Origin: Nereocystis luetkeana
Lineage: Eukaryota > Sar > Phaeophyceae > Laminariales > Laminariaceae
Length of the DNA stretch: 64,000 bases
Direction: 5' to 3'
Assembly: GCA_031213475.1 (NCBI GenBank)
Contig: JARUPZ010000019.1
Coordinates: forward strand, 891,001 to 955,000
The first letter of the stretch is position 1; every line of letters starts with the position of its first letter. The notes beneath the pieces were generated by a model, which saw only the letters and a program-made list of their open reading frames with translations, searched no databases and was not told the DNA's origin. Below, in pieces: positions 58,101 to 64,000 of the stretch. The position numbers and the translations under genes are program-made.

Positions 58101-60928
58101 CTGCACAAGCGCTTTGCCTTCAATTTTCGACTTGCCTTAATATCTATTTTCCCCCCCCCATTTTTTAGTTTTGGCGGTTTTCGCTATCAACGTGTATTCC
58201 ACCAATCTGCCCCCAAGGATTCGTTCGCACCCAAAATTGGCCTCTGTTTGGGTCCAGATTGAAAAAGATGCTGCACCTTTGACCCGAAACAGCTTACTTA
58301 TATTTTATGGTGTGGCATGTGTATGCTATTTGCTTTTTCAGTCACCCGATGTTGGCGCCACACCCCCGGACACGGAGGCCCCAAAGGCGAGCCATGTACT
58401 TCGCGCAAACCTTACCGACACAAGCGCAAAGAAGTCGCCACTGGGAACCTTGGTCGGGTCCTCCCCGAACCTCTTCGCCGCCGCGTTGTAGCCCTCCTGC
58501 ACCTTCGCGTAGTCCGCCTCCAGGGACTCCATCCGGTCCTTTTTGTTTTTTGAAACGCGCGACAAGAACAGAGGAAAAAAAACAACAACAAGGAACAAGA
58601 AGAAAGAAAGCAAGAAAGCAAGAAAGAATGAATGAAAGAAAGAACGCAGGAAGCAAAACGGAGAAACACAACGAGACGAGCCGAAACGGAAAAAAAAAAA
58701 AACGAAACGAAACGAAACGAGTACGTAGCGAAACGAAAAACCTCCCGAGTTGAATTACTGTAGAAGGTAGAGTTGACGATAAGCACAACATAACGGAACA
58801 TAACAAAATTAAACGAAACCATGCAAACAAACGCTACCGCAAAAAAGGAGAGTTCGGAAATGGCAATAGCACCGTCGTCGGAAATAATTTGCTCAAAATC
58901 GCAAAATCGCCCCGCCACAATCCTTGCATGTCGCACCTTGGCACCGTCGAGGAACGGCTCCACCACCTCCGCGAACTTGTCGCCGTCCAGTTTTGTCACA
59001 CCTCCTTTGGCCATTTTGAGCTGAGCCTTCATGAGCGTGAACCCCTTCGACAGCTGGGTCACCTGCGTGCGGTGCAGGTTTTTTGAGCCGACGTCGATCA
59101 ACCGTCGACCATCGCGGGGGTTGCAACCAATCTATCTACCACTCAATTCATTCATTCAATCGACCGACCGACCGACCGACCGACCAATCAACCAACCATT
59201 CCACCAAAGGGATCAATCAATCAAACATCAACACTAGATCTTATAATCGATCACCCAATCAAGAAAAGAGCGCCAACAACCAAAATCACCCAATCGATAA
59301 ATCAATTTAACTACTCAATTGATCAACTAACAACCAATCCATCAACCAACCAATCCTTGAATCAATCTATCAATATATCTATCTATCCATCAAGCAAACC
59401 AATCAACCAACCGAACAATCAATCAACCAGTCAATCAATAACCCCCACCCGAAAGCCAGCACAGGATAGACCGCACCGCATTCCAAACGCGCCCCATCCA
59501 TCTACGAGAAACTGCTGACTGTACTACCTCCCACGTTTGGGTTGTCCGCGTGTCGCCCTCTGCCCGTAAACACCCATAACGAAAAAAATTGGGGCGAGAC
59601 GATAAAGAAAACTCGCAGCGGCCGAAAAAAAAACAACTTTCACTCATATAATATTATATATGTATGACGTATACGATATACCCACTCTGTCCGGGATTAA
59701 AAAAATCGTTTGGTTATGAATAATAATATCAATCGTTTCTTACATTTCCGGACAGAGTGGCATTCGACTGGTAATTTTTTTTGTTGTTTTTTTTTTTCTT
59801 CCCGATTTTGTTATTTTGTTGACGTTTGGTTCAAAAGCCCCCCCGGTTGGTCCGTCTGTTTTCTGTCCTCTTTGTGCCGTCCTTGGCCAATCAGCTGGAC
59901 ACGGGACTGCTCGTTTTTCATCATCTTCGTTGGCTCTTGGTCTCCACCTACGTAGCGTCTTCTCGCGTTCTTGCCTTCCGTCTGGTCTTCTTGTGACGTC
60001 ATTATGTCGGTCCATCAGCTTGACATACCACAGGGCCGGACTGATCGTACCAGCAAACAGCAACCTTGTCCTCGGGACTCGGCCTTCTTCGCCCTGAGCG
60101 CATGCTCGCTTCGTTTTTTTTCTCTCTTCTTTTTCTGTTTTCCTTTTTTTCCATCTTTTTTTTTTTTTTTTTTTTTTACCCCTTTTCGTGTTTCTCTTTC
60201 CTGTTTTTCGAGTGTGCATATACCACCATGGATAAGTTCCCGGTGTTATTTCGGTTGCAAGTGATGCAGGGTGGTGTACCACAGCTCGTTCGCACCGTCT
60301 GTTTGCCTTACCTACCGGTACTGCCGTGCGCACTACTTCGTACTTGGTTGTTTTCTCCCATCGAGCATGCATTTTCGTTACGGCCTGAGTTGTGACCACA
60401 GGCAGGATCTGAGGGAAGTGAGCTAATGTGAGACCACCACCATCACCACCACCATCATCGTCATCAACATCATCATCATCATCATATATGTATGACATCT
60501 ACGTCGGCGGCTAGTGTCACGTTTCCTGAGCAAGAAACCCCACGCAATCTATTGTGGGACAGTAGTCCCGCAGTACAGCAAGTTCATCTCTTATCTGTGA
60601 TTTGGGTGTGGAGATGCACCGAGGGAGAGCAGGCTGTGCGGCGCTACCACACTTTCGGTCAGCAGCGAGACGTAATCTCAGAGTGCCCCCCGAGGGAGGA
60701 GCCAGGATGAATGCCTCGAAGGACTTTAGCAAAAATGAGGCCGTACGATCTACTCTAGGGGAGAGGACCTGGTATCCACAAAACAGAACGAACGAATAAA
60801 AAAAAAACTCCACTCCACCAAACCCCATCGCCAACCCCTCGACAAATGAAAAAGACGCGCGGTTCCCTTTTGATCTCTTACGAAAACGAGTGCCGTGTTT
60901 TTCTCCGTTGCCCCCCGCCCCCGAACCG

Positions 60929-60961
<33 letters not shown>

Positions 60962-63219
60962 ACCCTGCCTGGTCGGTGAAAACCCGACATGCTCCGTCCC
61001 GGCATTGAAGGGATGCGAGGATCTATGGTCATACGACTACGGCCATGCATGAGATCGAGTACATCTCTCCTATCGTGTACACCCCCGACCCCCGTCCACC
61101 CCTTCCCCGATCCCGGACGATTGCAAATCCCACGCAGTTCTTCCTTCACCAAACGGCATCCGCACCTGTTGGCTGAGGTCCGTGAGGCTCCACTGCGAGG
61201 CCTCAGGGGCGTGTGCAAGGTCCATGTCCAGGAGCAGCATGTCGGGCTCGGTGTCTTCGGCCCAACTCATCAGCACGTGGAGCAGGGTCTTCTTTTTGTC
61301 CATGGTCCTGAAACAATAGCCGAGGCAACTCAGTCAGCAAGTCGGCCAACTGGTATAGCAGTAATAATAGCAGCAGTAGCAGCCGCATCAGCAGCAGCAG
61401 CAGCAGCAGCAGCGACGACGAGAACACAGCAAACATTCACGATACTGCTAATTAACACGCCACACAGCGACTCAAAGACAAAACGTGTCATGCAGAAATT
61501 TAGTACAATAGATAATAGCGAGTACATTGATCGCTACCCTAGGAGATGGACGGTGGCCACAAAAAGCGAAACAGAAAAGGGAAGAGAAAAGCAAAAACGC
61601 TCTGCGTCATACCAGGTTCATGGTAAAAAACGTAATTTGAGTGCTCAGGTGTCGAGGGTGTCTCTCTCAAGACTAAGGGCGGATGTGTGGTCAATGTTTG
61701 CATGACTAAGGCTAGCAACGAAGGAGTGCCCCTCCCCCCTCCCATGCGACTACGGCCATGCGTGACATGAGTACGCCCCCCGCCCCTCATCCTCACTTGA
61801 CGGTGTTCAGCTTGAGGAGCGAGGCAAGCTTGATCGCCTTCGCCTCCCCGTTCCTCGTGCCCTCATTGAGGTAGTTGCCCATCGCCAACACGACCTCAAT
61901 AAGCCGTTTCAGCCGCTTGGAGTCCACCACCTCCTCCACGGCATCGCTCACGAGGGTCAGCTTTTCGCTGAGGAAGGACGCGTCGTTACCGAACCCGCTC
62001 ATGAACAGGGCGCAGTCAAGCCGCGCCTGATAGCGCGGGATGCGGGCCGTGAGGACCATGAACAGAGACACCTGAAACAGACGCGAAAAAAAAGGGGTGG
62101 GGGTGGGGGGGCCGGGGGGTGGGGAGGTGGGGAGGGAGGGACGGAGGGCCGCAAGAAAACAAAAAACGTATTTTTATGCGTTCGTACGTCTACTATGGGC
62201 GTGTCTAGCACGTAACAATAGATTAGCTTACACACGACTACAACAGTATAAATAAACAGGCACGGTCGATCAGAGCCCCGGCGACGGGGGGGTTGGGGAG
62301 GGGTACTCATTTGTTGCTTGCCCTAGTCATTTGACCATTGACGGGGGGGTTGGGGGGTGGGGTTGATGGGCGCGAACGGGTATTGTTGAAGGCAAGCATA
62401 AGCACTGATTTACCCCAGCTCAGCCAGAATGCAGAAGTGCCGGTCTGCCACGCAACCATTACCATGCATGCAAGAGTAAGGACCGCATCGTAGTGCACCG
62501 TGGGTATTGTCCGTTTCGTCCAACGGCGCAGTCATCGGTTCACCACTTCTTCTGCATCTGGCGGGAGGGAGAGGGCGAGGGGGGCCCTACTTTTCGACGG
62601 CAGATACCGAAGGCACGCACGCGGCAGGGTCTCTCGCATCTCTTTTTCTCTGGCACAGTTCGTCGATCGATCGCCTCATTCGCTAAAAGGCGCGTCGCCA
62701 CGAAAACCGATAAACCCGATGCAGAGTGACAACACACCAACACCCACACCAGCGCCAACGCCGACACTAACAATGGCAAAGGCCAACACCGGATACCTAA
62801 ACACACAACAGCACGAGCACCAACGCACACCCACGACCCACGACATCACCACCAACAACAGCACCGACGCAACCACCAAAAGTACCAACACCAGCCACAA
62901 CAGCCACAATAAACCGCCACCCCCACCACCACCAGCAACACCAGGACCAGCAACACCAACACCAATACCACCACCAACACCAACACCAACAACATCCGCT
63001 GACAACTACAATATCACAAAATCACAACTACTCCAAGTAAAAAGTTCCGTATTTCGACGGCTCACCTCGTCAAGCTTGCTGAGTTCGCCGTCGTATTTCT
63101 TGAGCTCGGCCAGGTGCTCCATACTGGGAGATATGCCGCGGAGCGCGATGAGCTTGTCCATGTCGAACTTCGACAGGTCCATGGCCACAAGCGAGTCTCT
63201 CAAGTCTTCGGGTTTGGTC
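52150..63219 (-). CDS. Formin, C-terminal part (FH2 domain and tail), partial
   Basis: Ten exons with matching phases: 63219-63066, 62071-61797, 61307-61166, 59062-58937, 58538-58416, 57436-57339, 55740-55443, 54241-54150, 53864-53657 and 52347-52150 (TAA), giving 570 aa. The N-terminus lies right of the window. FH2 landmarks in order: KPEDLRDSLVAMD, LAELKKYDGELSKLDE, IPRYQARL, the signature GNYLNEGTRNGEA with SLLKLNTVK, KKTLLHVL, RFGEDPTKVPSGDFFALVS, and the terminal helix MLAVAVRENE followed by RRRKREAQEKKRREAKAK. FH2 dimers nucleate actin and ride the growing filament end (known for the family). The tail has a short acidic SDTDSDSDWDDEE stretch, then a basic region with repeated RQxS (RQPS, RQKS, RQVS, RQAS) and RSTRG motifs, candidate kinase sites. 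The long introns carry MITEs and minisatellites. Confidence 0.92.
52380..52480 (+). repeat. G-rich GGGGA tract
   Basis: About 100 bp of GGGGAGG-type sequence with a run of about 18 G, in the last formin intron close to the acceptor at 52348 (C/T-rich on the coding strand). Confidence 0.7.
52727..52843. mobile_element. Palindromic MITE, family A
   Basis: TTACGGGGGACCACAGTAAA to TTTACTATGGTCCCCCGTAA. It carries a CCAGGTA insert after AAAACCTA. Confidence 0.85.
53025..53117. mobile_element. Palindromic MITE, family C
   Basis: TTTAGAACCGCAGTCCCGTT left arm, AACGGGACTGCGGTTCTAAC right arm. One of the best-preserved copies. Formin intron. Confidence 0.85.
53245..53640 (+). mobile_element. Family E repeat, near full length, with a second tail stub
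   Basis: CCGTTGCTGTCTCCGGGAGT, CACCAGAAAAC, TTCATGCGACTGGCTCAACA, TTGGTGCAAGCAATATCTGC and the common core are present. The end reads CATACCTGGTATTGAGTATA plus C, where other copies have GATATTGAGTAC. A stub ACGACTACGGCCATGCATGA, CATGAGTA plus C follows at 53568-53640. Confidence 0.8.
54563..54674. mobile_element. Palindromic MITE, family A
   Basis: TTACGGGGGACCATAGTTAA to AACTATGGCCCCCCGTAA with TA on both sides, and a CCAGGTA insert after AAAACCTA. Formin intron. Confidence 0.9.
54715..55030 (+). mobile_element. Family E repeat, near full length, C/T-rich tail
   Basis: CATTGCTGTCTCTGGAAGTG, CACACCGGAAAATAAATAAA, GCGCTTGGTGCAAGCAATGT, GTGAAAACCCGACGTGCTCC and GATATCGAGTACC, then C with CCCT. 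A 55-bp stub of the same family lies at 54480-54535. Confidence 0.8.
55328..55433 (+). repeat. CAC/CCA trinucleotide-rich tract
   Basis: CACCAC-type sequence ending ten bases from the formin donor at 55442. On the gene's strand it is GTGGTG-rich. Confidence 0.75.
55755..56325 (+). repeat. GTCAGTCAAGCC minisatellite with a 79-bp higher-order unit
   Basis: Short GTCAGTCA and AAGCCA words build a 79-bp unit (GTCAAGCCAGACAAAGTCAG...CCAAGCAGTCAAGCGTGTCA) repeated nearly perfectly at about 55820, 55899 and 55978, then decaying to 56325. Formin intron 55741-57338. Confidence 0.85.
56335..56475. mobile_element. Palindromic MITE, family C (partly duplicated right arm)
   Basis: GACTGCAGTCCCGC left arm, CTTTGTCCCCAAAACCGGAC and then a second TTTTGTCCTCAAAACGGGAC. 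Ends CTTGAAAGGGTTAA. Confidence 0.7.
57160..57330 (+). repeat. CAA/CCA trinucleotide array
   Basis: ACAACAACGAC and CACCACCACC units run up to the donor of formin exon 57436-57339. The gene's strand is TTG/TGG. Confidence 0.8.
57909..58023. mobile_element. Palindromic MITE, family A
   Basis: TTACGGGGGACCATACGAAC to AACTATGGTCCCCCGTAA, TA on both flanks. A short CTAGTAG duplication sits in the centre. Formin intron. Confidence 0.88.
59135..59445 (+). repeat. CAAT/CCAA/CCGA tetranucleotide region
   Basis: About 310 bp of drifting AATC, ACCA and ACCG units, including seven GACC units near 59162. Formin intron 59063-61165. Confidence 0.85.
59682..59760. mobile_element. 79-bp MITE, family D
   Basis: CCACTCTGTCCGGGATTAAA on the left, TACATTTCCGGACAGAGTGG on the right. 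Same length and ends as 37891-37969 with a different centre. Confidence 0.8.
60929..61085 (+). mobile_element. Family E repeat, 5'-truncated, preceded by poly(C)
   Basis: A run of about 32 C (60929-60960) leads directly into CTGCCTGGTCGGTGAAAACC, the core, GAGATCGAGTACATCTCTCC and TATCGTGTACACCCCC. Same truncation point as the copies at 30590 and 30782. Confidence 0.8.
61540..61786 (+). mobile_element. Family L copy followed by a family E stub
   Basis: Starts AGGAGATGGACGGTGGCCAC (the shared L start), ends AGCAACGAAGGAGTGCCCC plus C/T. It then passes straight into the family E end GCGACTACGGCCATGCGTGA, CATGAGTACG plus C. It carries ATACCAGGTTCATGG in place of ATACATGG. Confidence 0.75.
62288..62345 (-). 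mobile_element. Family L stub
   Basis: Minus strand: GTCAATGGTCAAATGACTAG, GGCAAGCAACAAATGAGTAC, then a C-rich tail; bounded on the other side by another C run. Confidence 0.7.
62735..62995 (+). repeat. ACACCA-rich degenerate array
   Basis: About 260 bp of CCAACACCA/CCACAACC words with few T. Formin intron 62072-63065. Confidence 0.75.
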
Positions 63220-64000
63220 CTACGGGCATGCGTAGAACGGAACACATACTACTGTAGTTAAGCACCGGGTTGCCGTTGTTGAATCGTTATCGTTGATGAT
63301 CTCACCTCCCGAGCGGTACTCAGTTGATTGAAACAGCGCATGGAAAACTTCCACGTATTTGCCAACGAAGGAGGACTACTGCTGTAAGGGAAACGCTAAC
63401 GTAAAAAGAACGAGAAAACACACATTTTGGCCGAGAACAAACTTGGCTGAATTTTGGCAAAAAATCAAAGTTTCCATGTATTATACCTGGTATGAACTAC
63501 CGAAGGTAGCCATCTGGAAAACGTTCTTGTGCTTTTTTTTTTTTACCAAGAACCCAGAAGTAGAGGGCAGAAGAGTGGCCGTAGCCAAGCCTAGCTCCGG
63601 TGGCACCGAAACGTAAGTAAGGGGAGTAAGCCGACACGATCACGACGACCGAGACGTGCGCGTCGAGGAGGGCACCGATACAAAGACAATGGTGTACGGT
63701 ACCCCACTTGGAGATTTTGAGAATATCTCGTGACGGAGCCAAATTTGCGTAATCTTCATCTCCGTTATGGTATCATCTAGGTTTCGGTCCATGTCTCCGT
63801 TTTGGCACTATCTCCGTTTCGGGGTCATCTTTTACTACCGAAAATCAATGATCCCAATGCTAATTCTAGGGTCCCTTTTTTTTAATCGTGACCATGTCGA
63901 TATACCTGGTCTTGTCTTAAAATCGGATGGTCTCAAAATGAGTGTTTTCACCACGAGTGTACACCACACTGACGTGCCAGGTATCGTAGACATGCTTCTC
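63220..64000 (-). other. Formin intron reaching the window edge
   Basis: Upstream of the acceptor CCGTAG of exon 63219-63066. FH2 residues that should precede KPEDLRD were not found in phase here, so the previous exon is probably beyond 64000. A donor-like GGGAG|GTGAGA at 63306 on the minus strand has the wrong phase for this acceptor. Confidence 0.5.

Noticed and set aside
63286..63345. Extra upstream formin exon ending GGGAG|GTGAGA
   Set aside because: The phase needed by the next acceptor gives a stop codon within a few codons, and no FH2 residues are seen.

Overview
The window looks like nuclear DNA of a large-intron eukaryote. Exons are short (25 to about 2,260 bp). They are bounded by GT-AG splice sites, often GTGCGT or GTGAG donors, and separated by introns of hundreds to thousands of bases packed with simple repeats and small transposons. 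Gene content (formin, DNAJC25-type J protein, BTB-BACK-SPRY protein), compact spacing between neighbouring genes and mixed strands suit a photosynthetic heterokont, most likely a brown alga. That assignment is inference, not read directly from a marker gene.

Five protein genes were rebuilt exon by exon, requiring the reading phase to match at every junction. (1) 242-3467, plus strand: 3' part of an unrecognised multi-pass membrane protein, with a 25-nt micro-exon. (2) 6726-16059, plus: complete 7-exon homologue of the ER J protein DNAJC25 (371 aa). (3) 18302-24804, minus: two-exon coiled-coil protein (987 aa) whose 3.5-kb intron carries about 520-bp tandem repeats. (4) 25070-45415, plus: seven-exon BTB-BACK-SPRY protein (651 aa), a probable substrate adaptor of a CUL3 ubiquitin ligase. 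(5) 52150-63219, minus and open at the right edge: C-terminal 570 aa of a formin (most of FH2 plus a basic Ser-rich tail). Genes 3 and 4 are divergent, with 265 bp between start codons. Genes 4 and 5 are convergent, separated by 6.7 kb of repeats.

The last intron of gene 4 contains an antisense LINE (about 38.08-42.3 kb: ORF1, endonuclease, reverse transcriptase) inactivated by two stops and a frameshift. Its 3' end runs into poly(C), not poly(A). Two short repeat families, one copying the LINE tail and one unrelated except at the last bases, end in the same way, so many G/C homopolymers here are retroelement tails.

Three palindromic MITE families are scattered through introns. One copy sits inside another and fixes both the element ends (TTACGG...CCGTAA) and a TA target duplication. 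Two tiny motifs, TACC(A/T)GGTA (about 24 exact copies) and TATTAATA (about 10), look like excision footprints of TA-targeting transposons. This is the most unusual signal in the window.
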